A stretch of DNA of 64,000 nucleotides from Bradyrhizobium sp. sBnM-33 (GCF_032917945.1 NZ_CP136624.1:4092001-4156000); one strand, 5' to 3'; shown: positions 44,494 to 52,730, numbered from the stretch's first letter. Notes: a model not told the origin generated them from the sequence alone. Made by a program: numbers and translations.

Positions 44494-45426
44494 ATGCTGC
44501 GACGAATTCTCCTTGGCTTGATTTTGGCTGGCGTCGCCGGCGCCGGTGTTTTCTGGTGGCTCACGATCCCGGCGGTCGTTGCCCCAGCCTCGCTTCCTCC
44601 CCGCACGCCGAACCTTGCCAACGGCGTTGCAACGTTCAATGCCGGGGGCTGTTCCTCCTGCCATGCCGTTCCCAACCAACCCGATCGGCTAAAACTGGGC
44701 GGCGGGCTAGCAATGCCTTCGCCGTTCGGGACGTTTTACGTCCCCAACATCTCGCCTGATCCCACTTACGGTATTGGCCGGTGGAGCGAGGCTGATTTCG
44801 TGACCGCGGTGCTCAAGGGGACGTCGCCGGACGGCGCGCACTATTTTCCGGCCTTTCCATATACGTCGTACCAGCACGCGAGCGTCGACGACGTGCGCGA
44901 TCTCTTTGCCTACCTGAAGACGCTTCCAGCCGTGACCGGCAAGACGCGCGATCACGACGTTCCGTTTCCATTCAACATCCGCCGCAACATCGGCGTCTGG
45001 AAATGGTTGTTCATGGACGGAAAGCCTCACGTAGCCGACGCCTCACATTCGGCGTCGTGGAATCGCGGGGCTTACCTCGTCAACGGTATGGGCCATTGCG
45101 CCGAGTGTCACAGCCCGCGCAATTTCCTCGGCGGCATCGTCGAAGCGCAACGCTTCGCAGGCGGGCCCAATCCGGAGGGCGAGGGCTGGATACCCAACAT
45201 CACCCAGAAGAGATTGGCCGAGTGGAGCGCGAAGGATATCGCCTACTTCCTGGAAACGGGGCAAACGCCGGATGGCGACAGCGCCGGCGGATCGATGGCG
45301 CGCGTGATCAAGAACACCTCGCAATTGCCGCCGGAAGATCGCGATGCCATCGCGGACTACGTCAAGTCGCTGCCGCCGGTCGAAGGACCGCCGCGGCCGA
45401 AGAAGAAGGACGCAGAAAAGTCGTGA
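44494..45426 (+). CDS. Membrane-anchored diheme cytochrome c
   Basis: The 310-residue protein has an N-terminal hydrophobic segment (MLRRILLGLILAGVAGAGVF), so it may be membrane-anchored, and two cytochrome c domains: C53-S-S-C-H57 and C201-A-E-C-H205. The family (COG2010-type) supplies the cytochrome subunits of alcohol/aldehyde dehydrogenases and other dehydrogenases facing the periplasm. It is on the same strand as the molybdo-enzyme gene about 1.3 kb upstream. A role as its electron acceptor is plausible but unproven; it has a highly charged C-terminus. Confidence 0.88.
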   Translation: MLRRILLGLILAGVAGAGVFWWLTIPAVVAPASLPPRTPNLANGVATFNAGGCSSCHAVPNQPDRLKLGGGLAMPSPFGTFYVPNISPDPTYGIGRWSEADFVTAVLKGTSPDGAHYFPAFPYTSYQHASVDDVRDLFAYLKTLPAVTGKTRDHDVPFPFNIRRNIGVWKWLFMDGKPHVADASHSASWNRGAYLVNGMGHCAECHSPRNFLGGIVEAQRFAGGPNPEGEGWIPNITQKRLAEWSAKDIAYFLETGQTPDGDSAGGSMARVIKNTSQLPPEDRDAIADYVKSLPPVEGPPRPKKKDAEKS

Positions 45427-45447
45427 CGGAAATCGCTTCGCGCGCCG

Positions 45448-46248
45448 TCAGGGCGTCAAGGCTGCGGTGATCGGCTCACGCCTTTCCGGCAAGGTGGGCA
45501 CGATCGTCAACGGCTTGCGCGACGCGGGCGTGGCGTTTTTGGTCCGTTTCAAATCCGTGGCAGGTTTGGCCGACGCAATGTCGGCGAACGAGCGATCGAA
45601 ATCGCCCATCCGGTACAGCACGACGCCGTTATCGAAATGGGCGGTTGCGAAGCGCGGATAATATTGAACCCCCAAATTGTACGTGGCAAACGCCGGGACA
45701 GGCTCGAAGCGGCCGATCGGGGCGGCGCCCGATTCCTTCGCTGCCGGCACTACGGAGGCGAGCGCGACCGCTCCGCGGGTCGAAACCTCTCCACCGCGCT
45801 GGATGCGCGGTTCGTCCTGCGCTGGAGCGTCGGGCTGCACGGCCGCAACTTGCTGCGCGCCGCCGGCGGCTCTGTCGGCCAGTATTTCGGCGGCGCCCGG
45901 CGGTTTTGAAAACAATCCGAACACGGTGTAGCCGCCGACCAGCACCGCGGAAATGACCGTTGCCGCCATCGTGTTAGAGGCGACCTTTCGTACGGTCTCG
46001 TATGTCTGGATTGCCTGCGTGGCAGGCGGCTGCAGCGCAATGGCGAGCAACTGATCGTAGGTCGCGCGCTGCTCGGTGTCGGTCAGGATGTCATAGGCGC
46101 GCACGAGTTCCCTAAACCTCAGCGCAGCATCGGGATTGTCGGGATTGATATCGGGATGAGTCGCTTTCGCGGCCTTGCGGAATGCCTTCCGCAATTCCTC
46201 GGCGTCATCACTCGGAAGCGCTCCGAGCAAATCGTACAGCGTCCCCAT
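45448..46248 (-). CDS. J-domain protein with a membrane segment
   Basis: The 266-residue protein starts with a J-domain, MGTLYDLLGALPSDDAEELR, with the HPD motif at residues 31-33 and FRELVRAYDILTD. A single hydrophobic helix follows near residues 95-110 (MAATVISAVLVGGYTVFGLF). The remainder is rich in Ala and Pro and ends with a segment (YYPRFATAHFDNGVVLYRMG) of a DnaJ-linked tail. It would recruit DnaK to the inner membrane. It converges with the diheme cytochrome gene with 21 bp between the stops; no chaperone gene is adjacent. Confidence 0.86.
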   Translation of the reverse strand: MGTLYDLLGALPSDDAEELRKAFRKAAKATHPDINPDNPDAALRFRELVRAYDILTDTEQRATYDQLLAIALQPPATQAIQTYETVRKVASNTMAATVISAVLVGGYTVFGLFSKPPGAAEILADRAAGGAQQVAAVQPDAPAQDEPRIQRGGEVSTRGAVALASVVPAAKESGAAPIGRFEPVPAFATYNLGVQYYPRFATAHFDNGVVLYRMGDFDRSFADIASAKPATDLKRTKNATPASRKPLTIVPTLPERREPITAALTP

Positions 46249-46601
46249 GGTGGTACTCGCGACCGTTTCCCCCTCGGAGCGTCCCCCGCCGCGGAACTTC
46301 CGATTGACGACGCTCTAGGTAATCAAAAATATCAAGGCGGTAGGATGATCCTCTTATGGCAAAAGCATGCCATGGTTAACGTCGTTAACTATCCGTTGCG
46401 GTCGGGATGCTCAATTGGCGCGGCAGGCGCGCAGCGCTGGCAGCTCCTCCGTCACAGGGTCCGCGCCAAGCGCGGCCCGATGGCAGGCTCCGCGAGCCTC
46501 GAAGGAATCGGCCACAGTCGGCCCGTCGTCTTTCGAGCCGCGCTTCGCGCTTCCGCGGGTGAGCGTCATTGCGTTCATTCCGGGGAAGGCGGGGCCGATG
46601 C
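46249..46601. repeat. 353-bp gap with a degenerate GC-rich repeat
   Basis: Between the J-domain gene and the RAM-domain gene. At about 46488-46554 there are arms CGAGCCTCGAAGGA and CTTTCGAGCCGCGC around a GC-rich centre, resembling a common Bradyrhizobium-type palindromic repeat, though too degraded to be certain. No coding sequence is supported. Confidence 0.5.
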
Positions 46602-46847
46602 CTAACCCGTGCCGAACGCCTTGAAGGTGATGATGGTGTGGGTGTCCTGGATGCCCGGGATTACCTGCACCCTTTCGTTGACGAAGTGGCCGATATCGGT
46701 GTCCTTGTCGACGTAGAATTTGACCAGCAGGTCATAATCTCCGGCGGTGGAATAGATCTCCGAGGCGATCTCGGCCTCCGCGAGCGCATTGGCGACGGCA
46801 TAGGATTGGCCAAGCTTGCATTTGAACTGGACGAAGAAGGGAACCAT
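46602..46847 (-). CDS. Stand-alone RAM-domain (Lrp/AsnC effector domain) protein
   Basis: ATG 46847 (MVPFFVQFKCKLGQSYAVAN) gives 81 residues, a complete Lrp-AsnC ligand-binding (RAM) domain without any DNA-binding helix-turn-helix. EAEIASEIYSTAGDYDLLVK and GIQDTHTIITFKAFG fit the beta-alpha-beta fold. Such proteins may bind amino acids or modulate a full-length Lrp partner. The upstream ATG at 46955 gives a non-conserved leader. Convergent or co-regulated neighbours do not indicate a pathway. Confidence 0.88.
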   Translation of the reverse strand: MVPFFVQFKCKLGQSYAVANALAEAEIASEIYSTAGDYDLLVKFYVDKDTDIGHFVNERVQVIPGIQDTHTIITFKAFGTG

Positions 46848-46979
46848 CGCTGTCGTCTCCGAATTGGTTGGTCCCAATAGGCCAAAAACCGCTGATAATG
46901 GCAAGCCAGCTTGCTGCCCATGGCATGGCGCGGTAGGACACTCCATGGCCTTCAACCGACGACGTGCACGAGGCTTGCG

Positions 46980-47780
46980 ATGACGACGCCGATCGCGCTG
47001 ACCATCGCCGGCTCGGATTCCTCAGGGGGAGCCGGCATCCAGGCCGACCTGAAGACGCTTGCCGCGCTCGGCGTCTACGGCGCTTCCGTAATCACGGCGC
47101 TGACCGCGCAGAATACCGAAGGCGTCAGCGGTATCCACCAGGTGCCGGCCGAGTTCGTGACCGCGCAAATCGATGCGGTGTTTTCCGATCTTGACGTCGG
47201 AGCGGTCAAGATCGGCATGGTGGCGCAGCCATCGGTTATCGACGCCATCGTCGCCGGCCTCAAGCGCTGGTCCCCGAAGCATGTTGTGCTCGATCCCGTG
47301 ATGGTCGCAACCTCCGGCGACCGGCTGCTGGCTGCGGAAGCGGTCGAGGCACTGCGAACAAAACTCATTCCGCTTGCTTCGGTCATTACGCCCAATTTGC
47401 CGGAGGCCGCCGCGCTGCTCGACGGACCGGTGGCTGCAGGTGAGTCCGCCGTCGAAAGCCAGGGCAGGCGATTGCTGGCGATGGGGTGCAAGGCGGTGCT
47501 GATCAAGGGCGGCCACGGAGAGGGCGCCGAGTGCGTCGACTATCTGATCGGCGCGAGCGGCACCATCGCGCTGGCCGCGCCGCGCATTGCGACGAAAAAC
47601 ACCCACGGCACCGGCTGCTCATTGTCCTCGGCGATTGCAGCGGAGCTCGCGAAAGGCGAGGGTATGGAAACCGCCGTGCGTAACGCCAAGGCCTGGGTCA
47701 GCGCTGCGATTGCGGCGGCAGACCGGTTCAGCGTCGGCCATGGTCACGGGCCGATCCATCATTTTCATAAGTTTTACTAG
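46980..47780 (+). CDS. thiD: Hydroxymethylpyrimidine/phosphomethylpyrimidine kinase
   Basis: ATG 46980 ([20 protein letters not shown]) gives 266 residues. The ribokinase fold motifs are [44 protein letters not shown] and the catalytic [17 protein letters not shown]. It phosphorylates HMP and HMP-P in thiamine synthesis. No thi box or TPP riboswitch is seen upstream. It is divergent from the RAM-domain gene and stands alone. Confidence 0.94.
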   Translation: MTTPIALTIAGSDSSGGAGIQADLKTLAALGVYGASVITALTAQNTEGVSGIHQVPAEFVTAQIDAVFSDLDVGAVKIGMVAQPSVIDAIVAGLKRWSPKHVVLDPVMVATSGDRLLAAEAVEALRTKLIPLASVITPNLPEAAALLDGPVAAGESAVESQGRRLLAMGCKAVLIKGGHGEGAECVDYLIGASGTIALAAPRIATKNTHGTGCSLSSAIAAELAKGEGMETAVRNAKAWVSAAIAAADRFSVGHGHGPIHHFHKFY

Positions 47781-47798
47781 CCGCCGTCGCGTAGTCGC

Positions 47799-47920
47799 GT
47801 AGCCGGGATGGAGCCAACGGGTCGCGTGAATGCGTGCCCGATGACAGGCTCCGCGAAATCCGGGAAGAGAATCCGCACGTGAGACTGGCCCCGGATTTCG
47901 CTGCGCTCCATCCGGGCTTC
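47799..47920. repeat. Dispersed hairpin repeat, family D (AGCCGGGATGGAGC ... GCTCCATCCGGGCT)
   Basis: The left arm AGCCGGGATGGAG is inverted at the right end as GCGCTCCATCCGGGCTTC, with CCGGATTTCGCTGC near it. I recognise this as a Bradyrhizobium-type intergenic repeat. The rest of the 390-bp thiD-IS110 gap (47921-48170) contains nothing else recognisable. Confidence 0.75.
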
Positions 47921-48170
47921 TGTAACGGGCCTTGGTTTGTCAATCCCTCTTGCTTGGTCCACTTGCCGGGCACTTGCTTCTGTACGGGATCGGCGCTGAG
48001 GCCGTCACCTTCTGGGGTGCATGAGGAACCGGCCGGCCAATCTACGGGGTGCGTGGTTGTGAGCCGACTTCCCGGATGGCGGCCTGACCGGATCCATCGT
48101 CCCGGCGAGGGACTTCGCTCGGGGAGAGCCTGGTGTCTTGGCCCGCCCGGAATCGATCGATGCTCCTTGC

Positions 48171-49205
48171 TTAGGTTGCGGTGGCCTTGGCCATCGGGTT
48201 GAACGGTTTGGCGTCGGCAAGCATGCGGTGCAGGATGACGGCAAGCTTGCGCGCCAGCGCCACCTTGGCCTTGCGCATGCCCGCGCGTTTGGCGATCCGC
48301 ATCGCCCAGCTCTTCAGCGCCGAGCAGCCCTTGATCGGTTTGGTCAGCATGACGTGAGCGGCCTGGTGGAGTGCCTCCCGCACCGAGGCATCGCCAATCT
48401 TGCTGATGCGGCCGGTGTAGTCTTTTTGCCCCGACTGATGTTTCTTCGGGGTCAGTCCGAAGTGCGCGCCTGTGGCCTTGGATGCGCGGAATCGCTTCGG
48501 ATCATCGATCGCAGCGGCATAGGTGAGAGCGACGATCGGACCGACTGACGGCGTTGTCATCAGAAGCCTGGCCGGCGGATGCGATCGGGCGAGCTTCTGG
48601 GTTCGCTTGTCCAGGCTGCTGAACTCGCGCCGCAGCACGGCATGGGCTTCGAGCAGCGCCTTTGCCACCAGCTCCAGTCCAGGATGGCCGGCGACCAGCT
48701 CCCGGATACGGCTGGCGAACGTGCATTCGGTGGTCTTGCCGACCTTCAGGCCAAAGCCCCGGAGCACGCCACGCAGACTGTTCTCGACGTCGCGCAGCTT
48801 CGACTGCAGCAGTTTGCGCGCCGTCAGAACCGCACGCGTCTCCTGCGCTTCGATCGACTTGCAGTGCACCGGGCGGAACCAGCCCAGCCGCATCAGTTGC
48901 GCGATCCCGCGGGCATCATTGCGGTCCGACTTCACCGGCATCGATTTGAAGGCATCGCGGACGTGCCGCGTCTCCAAAAGCTCGACCGCAAACTTCGCTT
49001 CGCGCAGCGCCGCGTAAAGCCATTGCGACAGAGGACCTGCCTCCAGGCCGATCCGCTCGAGCGAAAGCCCCAACGACCGAAACCAGGCGATCAGGGCCTC
49101 CGGCTCGCTCGCCACCTTCGCCTCACGCAAAATCTTGCCCGCGCCATCGACCACGCAAATGGTCGAGCTTTTCAAAGACACGTCGATTCCGGCATAGTGG
49201 TACAT
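48171..49205 (-). CDS. IS110-family transposase
   Basis: ATG 49205 (MYHYAGIDVSLKSSTICVVD) gives 344 residues. The RuvC-like DEDD domain is visible: GIDVS (first Asp), GLEAGPLSQWLYAALRE (Glu) and KSDRNDARGIAQLMRLGWF (Asp pair). The C-terminal Tnp20 domain has MTTPSVGPIVALTYAAAIDD and HFGLTPKKHQSGQKDYTGRI with a candidate catalytic Ser. Length is full and no frameshift was noticed, so it may be active. IS110 transposases use a DEDD plus Ser mechanism and, in the IS110/IS1111 family, a non-coding bridge RNA from the element's end guides target choice. GAGGGA precedes the ATG and lies inside a hairpin (see 49206-49279). Confidence 0.93.
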   Translation of the reverse strand: MYHYAGIDVSLKSSTICVVDGAGKILREAKVASEPEALIAWFRSLGLSLERIGLEAGPLSQWLYAALREAKFAVELLETRHVRDAFKSMPVKSDRNDARGIAQLMRLGWFRPVHCKSIEAQETRAVLTARKLLQSKLRDVENSLRGVLRGFGLKVGKTTECTFASRIRELVAGHPGLELVAKALLEAHAVLRREFSSLDKRTQKLARSHPPARLLMTTPSVGPIVALTYAAAIDDPKRFRASKATGAHFGLTPKKHQSGQKDYTGRISKIGDASVREALHQAAHVMLTKPIKGCSALKSWAMRIAKRAGMRKAKVALARKLAVILHRMLADAKPFNPMAKATAT

Positions 49206-49279
49206 GGTCGTCCCTCGATGATGCTTGGAGCGGGCTCGCCCGACTCCGGTTATTGACACCATCAGTCTGAGGGACGACC
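49206..49279 (-). promoter_or_regulatory. Perfect 11-bp hairpin that buries the transposase ribosome-binding site
   Basis: On the reverse strand, GGTCGTCCCTC (at 49269-49279) is the exact complement of GAGGGACGACC (at 49206-49216), which includes the GAGGGA Shine-Dalgarno and ends right at the ATG of the transposase. About 50 bases form the loop, with a secondary GC-rich stem (GGGCGAGCCC). Read-through transcripts would fold and block translation. This is seen in other IS families as a way to limit transposase expression; its use here is inference. Confidence 0.6.
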
Positions 49280-49624
49280 GCCTCCCGGCAAAGCCGCACG
49301 CGAGCGCGCTTCCAAATCGCGCCGTAGCGAGCGTGCGGCTGGTTCGGCCGGCCCGTTACCCCATCTACGCATGCTCTTGCGCCGCGGCGCATCCGTTGAA
49401 TTACGGGGATGGTTAATCTTCCACGATAATTGACTCCGTTGATGATGGGTAATGCGCGATTGCGCACGAGGCAGAGACAACGTCGAGATGTTGCCTCTCC
49501 AATGTCGCTTGTCTGTCGCATCGCGCTGCTATCCGCAAGTTGTAGGGCGCGGCATTGATTCTCGTGGGAATATCGCGGCGTGAACAGTCATCGCCCTGTC
49601 ACAGAAATCTGTCAGGGGACAGGT
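49280..49624. other. 345-bp gap between the IS110 element and the LpxH-like gene
   Basis: This should hold the right end of the IS110 element and the promoter of the LpxH-like gene. A GAGGCAGAGACAAC ... GTTGCCTCTC partial inverted repeat lies near 49470-49500. A GTG at 49580 in frame with the downstream gene is less likely to be its start than ATG 49625. No coding sequence is supported. Confidence 0.5.
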
Positions 49625-50437
49625 ATGGGTAGTGACTCCTTGAGTGAAGAAAGCCCGGAACGGCGCTTTCGCACCTTGTTTATCTCCGACGTCCATCTCG
49701 GAGCTCGCGGCTCGCAAGCCGATCGTTTGCTGGACTTCCTCAAGAGCCACGACGCCGATACGATCTACCTCGTCGGCGATATCGTCGATGGTTGGGCGCT
49801 GAAGTCGAGCTGGTACTGGCCGCAATCGCACAACGATTTCGTGCAGAAGATGCTGCGCAAGGCGCGCAAGGGCGCCAAGGTCATCTACGTGCCGGGTAAT
49901 CACGACGAGTTCCTGCGCAACTATTACGGCACCCATTTCGGCGGCATCGACGTGGTAGAAAACACCATCCACACCGGCGTCGACGGCAAGCGCTATCTCA
50001 TCATCCACGGCGACATCTTCGATCTCGTCGTGCAGAACGCGCGTTGGCTCGCCCATCTCGGCGACAAGGCCTACGACTTCGCCATTCACATGAATCGCCT
50101 CGTCAACTTCTTCCGGCGCATGTTCGGCGTGCCCTATTGGTCGCTGTCGCAATGGGCGAAGCTGAAGGTCAAGAACGCCGTCAACTATATCGGTGCGTTC
50201 GAACAGACGCTGGCCGGTGAGGCGCGGCGGCACGGCGCCGACGGCGTGATCTGCGGCCACATCCACTACGCCACCATCCGCGACGAGCACGGCATCCGCT
50301 ACATGAATTGCGGCGACTGGGTGGAAAGCTGCACCGCGCTCGCCGAGCACGAGGACGGCCGGTTCGAGATCATCACCTGGACCGATCCACAGCGCCGGGC
50401 AGCACCCGTTCCCCGCGTCGCGGCGCGCGCCGCATGA
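49625..50437 (+). CDS. LpxH-like UDP-2,3-diacylglucosamine diphosphatase family metallophosphoesterase
   Basis: ATG 49625 with AGGGGACAGGT upstream gives 270 residues. All metallophosphoesterase motifs are present: FISDVHLGARG (DxH), YLVGDIVDGW (GD), VPGNHDEFLRNYYG (GNHD), IIHGDIFD and ICGHIHYATIRD (GHxH). The family pairs with lipid A synthesis (LpxH) but this subgroup, common in alphaproteobacteria beside glycosyltransferases, may act on other lipid-linked or nucleotide substrates. The stop overlaps the start of the glycosyltransferase by four bases (ATGA), so translation is coupled. Confidence 0.9.
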   Translation: MGSDSLSEESPERRFRTLFISDVHLGARGSQADRLLDFLKSHDADTIYLVGDIVDGWALKSSWYWPQSHNDFVQKMLRKARKGAKVIYVPGNHDEFLRNYYGTHFGGIDVVENTIHTGVDGKRYLIIHGDIFDLVVQNARWLAHLGDKAYDFAIHMNRLVNFFRRMFGVPYWSLSQWAKLKVKNAVNYIGAFEQTLAGEARRHGADGVICGHIHYATIRDEHGIRYMNCGDWVESCTALAEHEDGRFEIITWTDPQRRAAPVPRVAARAA

Positions 50438-51492
50438 CGCATATCCTGGTCGCGACCGATGCGTGGCATCCCCAGGTTAACGGGGTGGTTCGGACGCTGA
50501 TCATGATGGCAGAGGCGGCCAGGGGATTTGGCGTCGAGGTGAGTTTCCTGACGCCGCAATCGTTTCGCACCTTTGCGATGCCGAGCTATCCTGATCTGCG
50601 GCTGGCTCTGCCGTATCCGGCCAAAATCGCAAACCTGATCGAGTCGGCAAAGCCCGACAGCATTCATATCGCGACCGAGGGCCCGATCGGGCTCTTGGTG
50701 CGACGCTATTGCCGCAAGCATGGCGTGCCGTTCACCACGAGCTTTCATACCCGCTTTCCCGAATATGTCTCGGCGCGTTCGCCGGTGCCGGAATCCTGGG
50801 TGTGGCGGGTGTTGCGCTGGTTCCACCGGCCGAGCCAGGCAGTGATGGCGGCAACGCCGGCGCTGGCGGCCGAATTGCGCCTGCGCGGCTTCCGTAACGT
50901 TGTGCTGTGGTCGCGCGGCGTGGATACCTCGCTCTTCCATCCGCGCAGCGCCGATCTCTGCCTGCCTATGCCGGTGTTCCTCAGTGTCGGTCGCATCGCG
51001 GTTGAAAAGAATCTCGAAGCGTTCCTCGACCTCGATCTGCCCGGCACCAAGCTCGTTGTCGGCGATGGGCCAGCCCGCATCGCATTAGAGCGGAAATATC
51101 CTGACGCCGTGTTCCTCGGCGCGCGGCACGGCGAGGAGCTGGCCGAAATCTACGCGGCCTCCGATATTTTTGTATTTCCCAGCAAGACCGACACGTTCGG
51201 CCTGGTGCTGCTGGAGGCGCTGGCCAGCGGCTTACCGGTTGCTGCCTTTCCGGTCACCGGTCCACGCGACGTGATCGGCTTGGCACCGGTCGGCGTTCTG
51301 GACGAGGACCTGCGCACGGCCTGCCTGGAGGCGCTGCAGGTTTCGCGGGAAGATTGCGTCGAATTCGCCGCCGCCCACACCTGGCAGGCCTCCACGCGGG
51401 TTTTCATCGAACATGCCCTGAATGTGCGCCCGGTCGAGCAGGAAGGCGAGGTAGCCGAATTCGGGGCTGATAACCCGCATTTCGCCGCCTAG
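50434..51492 (+). CDS. GT4-family glycosyltransferase (MgtA/alpha-mannosyltransferase-like)
   Basis: ATG 50434 (MTHILVATDAWHPQVNGVVR) gives 352 residues. The GT4 features are AWHPQVNGVVRTL, FTTSFHTRFPEYV in the acceptor half, VVLWSRGVDTSLFHP, and DTFGLVLLEALASGLPVAAF, with the EX7E-type acidic pair in the donor half. It resembles the glycolipid mannosyl- or glucuronosyltransferases that act on diacylglycerol (MgtA, SQDX-like). The ATGA overlap with the LpxH-like gene suggests both act on one lipid precursor. Its exact sugar is unknown. Confidence 0.9.
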   Translation: MTHILVATDAWHPQVNGVVRTLIMMAEAARGFGVEVSFLTPQSFRTFAMPSYPDLRLALPYPAKIANLIESAKPDSIHIATEGPIGLLVRRYCRKHGVPFTTSFHTRFPEYVSARSPVPESWVWRVLRWFHRPSQAVMAATPALAAELRLRGFRNVVLWSRGVDTSLFHPRSADLCLPMPVFLSVGRIAVEKNLEAFLDLDLPGTKLVVGDGPARIALERKYPDAVFLGARHGEELAEIYAASDIFVFPSKTDTFGLVLLEALASGLPVAAFPVTGPRDVIGLAPVGVLDEDLRTACLEALQVSREDCVEFAAAHTWQASTRVFIEHALNVRPVEQEGEVAEFGADNPHFAA

Positions 51493-51612
51493 AGCCTTTC
51501 GGTTTGAATCAGAACCGGGCTCCAGATTCTTGTTTTGACGCGTTTTCTTGACGCGAACCGGTGGCCTCCCACGGATCAAGTCCGAGGGCATGCTTCGCTC
51601 GAAAACGCTATA
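51491..51612 (+). repeat. Intergenic repeat, family A, longer copy
   Basis: AGAGCCTTTCGGTTTGAATC is followed by TGTTTTGACGCGTTTTCTTG and ACGCGAACCGG, then after an extra segment by CTTCGCTCGAAAACGCTAT. The core matches 22423-22473. It overlaps the last 2 bp of the glycosyltransferase gene. Confidence 0.72.
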
Positions 51613-51667
51613 ACGTTCACGCTAAATCGTCTTGCCCGCCCGTCGGCGACCGCGATACAAATTGCGG

Positions 51668-52657
51668 ATGCCAGAACCTGTCCAAAATCCACCCATTGGC
51701 GCGGCCGATATCGAGGCCGCCGCCAAGGTGGTCGCGCCCTTTGCGGTGCGGACGCCGCTGTTGTCGTTCCCCGTTCTCAACGAACGCGTCGGGACCAAAG
51801 TCTTTCTGAAGCCCGAAATGCTGCAGCGGACCGGATCGTTCAAATTCCGCGGCGCCTTCAACAAGCTGGCTTCGATCCCGCAGGACAAGCGGAGCGGCGG
51901 GGTGGTCGCATTCTCTTCCGGCAACCACGCCCAGGGCGTGGCGGCGGCGGCGCAGATCCTCAACATGCAGGCCACCATCGTGATGCCGGCGGACTCTCCG
52001 GTCACCAAGCGCGAGCGCACCAAGGGCTATGGCGCGGAGGTGGTGCTCTACGACCGCGACAAGGAGGACCGCGAAGCGATCGCCAACGGCATCGCCGGCA
52101 AACGCGGTGCGACGCTGGTCCGGCCATATGACGATCCCTTCGTCATTGCAGGGCAGGGCACTGCGGGCCGGGAAATCGCCGAGGACATGACGGCGCTTGG
52201 GCTCGTGCCCGATGTCGTGGTAGCGCCGGCCTCCGGCGGCGGGCTGATCGCCGGCGTCGCGACGGCCGTGAAGGCAAAGTTTCCGCAAGCGCAGGTGATC
52301 GTCGCCGAGCCCAAGGACTATGACGATCACGGCCTGTCGCTCCGCGCCGGCCATCGCGAGGCGCATCACGCCGCCGGCCGCACCATCTGCGATGCGCTGA
52401 TGGCAGCGATGCCGGGCGAACTCACCTTCTCGATCAACAGCAAGCTGCTCGCAAATGGCGTGACCGCATCTGATGAGGAAGTCGGCGCGGCAGTGGCCTA
52501 TGCCTACCGGGAATTGAAGCTGGTCGTCGAGCCCGGCGGGGCTGTCGGTCTCGCCGCACTGTTGGCCGGCCGCATCGATGCCAAGGGAAAGAACGTCGTC
52601 ATCGTGCTTTCCGGCGGCAACGTCGACGCGGACCTGTTCGCCAAGCTGGTCGCCTGA
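51668..52657 (+). CDS. Threonine/serine ammonia-lyase-type PLP enzyme
   Basis: ATG 51668 (MPEPVQNPPIGAADIEAAAK) gives 329 residues. The PLP lysine lies in GSFKFRGAFNKL (Lys59), SSGNHAQG follows, and SGGGLIAGVA binds the phosphate. There is no C-terminal ACT regulatory domain, so this is the short catabolic type (TdcB-like, serine racemase or a specific hydroxy-amino-acid dehydratase) rather than biosynthetic IlvA. It stands alone; a strong terminator follows. Confidence 0.9.
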   Translation: MPEPVQNPPIGAADIEAAAKVVAPFAVRTPLLSFPVLNERVGTKVFLKPEMLQRTGSFKFRGAFNKLASIPQDKRSGGVVAFSSGNHAQGVAAAAQILNMQATIVMPADSPVTKRERTKGYGAEVVLYDRDKEDREAIANGIAGKRGATLVRPYDDPFVIAGQGTAGREIAEDMTALGLVPDVVVAPASGGGLIAGVATAVKAKFPQAQVIVAEPKDYDDHGLSLRAGHREAHHAAGRTICDALMAAMPGELTFSINSKLLANGVTASDEEVGAAVAYAYRELKLVVEPGGAVGLAALLAGRIDAKGKNVVIVLSGGNVDADLFAKLVA

Positions 52658-52675
52658 TCCGAACTGGTAGAGACG

Positions 52676-52710
52676 AAACCGGGCAGAGCGTGCGCTCTGC
52701 CCGGTTTTTC
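52676..52710. terminator. Bidirectional rho-independent terminator
   Basis: A 14-bp perfect stem AACCGGGCAGAGCG / CGCTCTGCCCGGTT, with only two loop bases between, is followed on the + strand by TTTC. It separates the convergent ammonia-lyase and caspase-like genes and can serve both strands. Confidence 0.9.
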
Positions 52711-52730
52711 ATTGCGCGGCGTTCCCTGAG

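Larger units (their letters stand above)
48171..49279 (-). mobile_element. IS110-type insertion sequence (ends not resolved)
   Basis: The transposase and its immediate 5' hairpin are certain; the outer limits are not, because IS110 elements lack conventional terminal inverted repeats and target duplications. The 5' non-coding part probably extends right of 49279 and may include a bridge RNA; the 3' end should lie shortly left of 48171. Confidence 0.7.

Noticed and set aside
46848..46979. Thiamine (TPP) riboswitch upstream of thiD
   Set aside because: The leader is short and I see no THI-box consensus.
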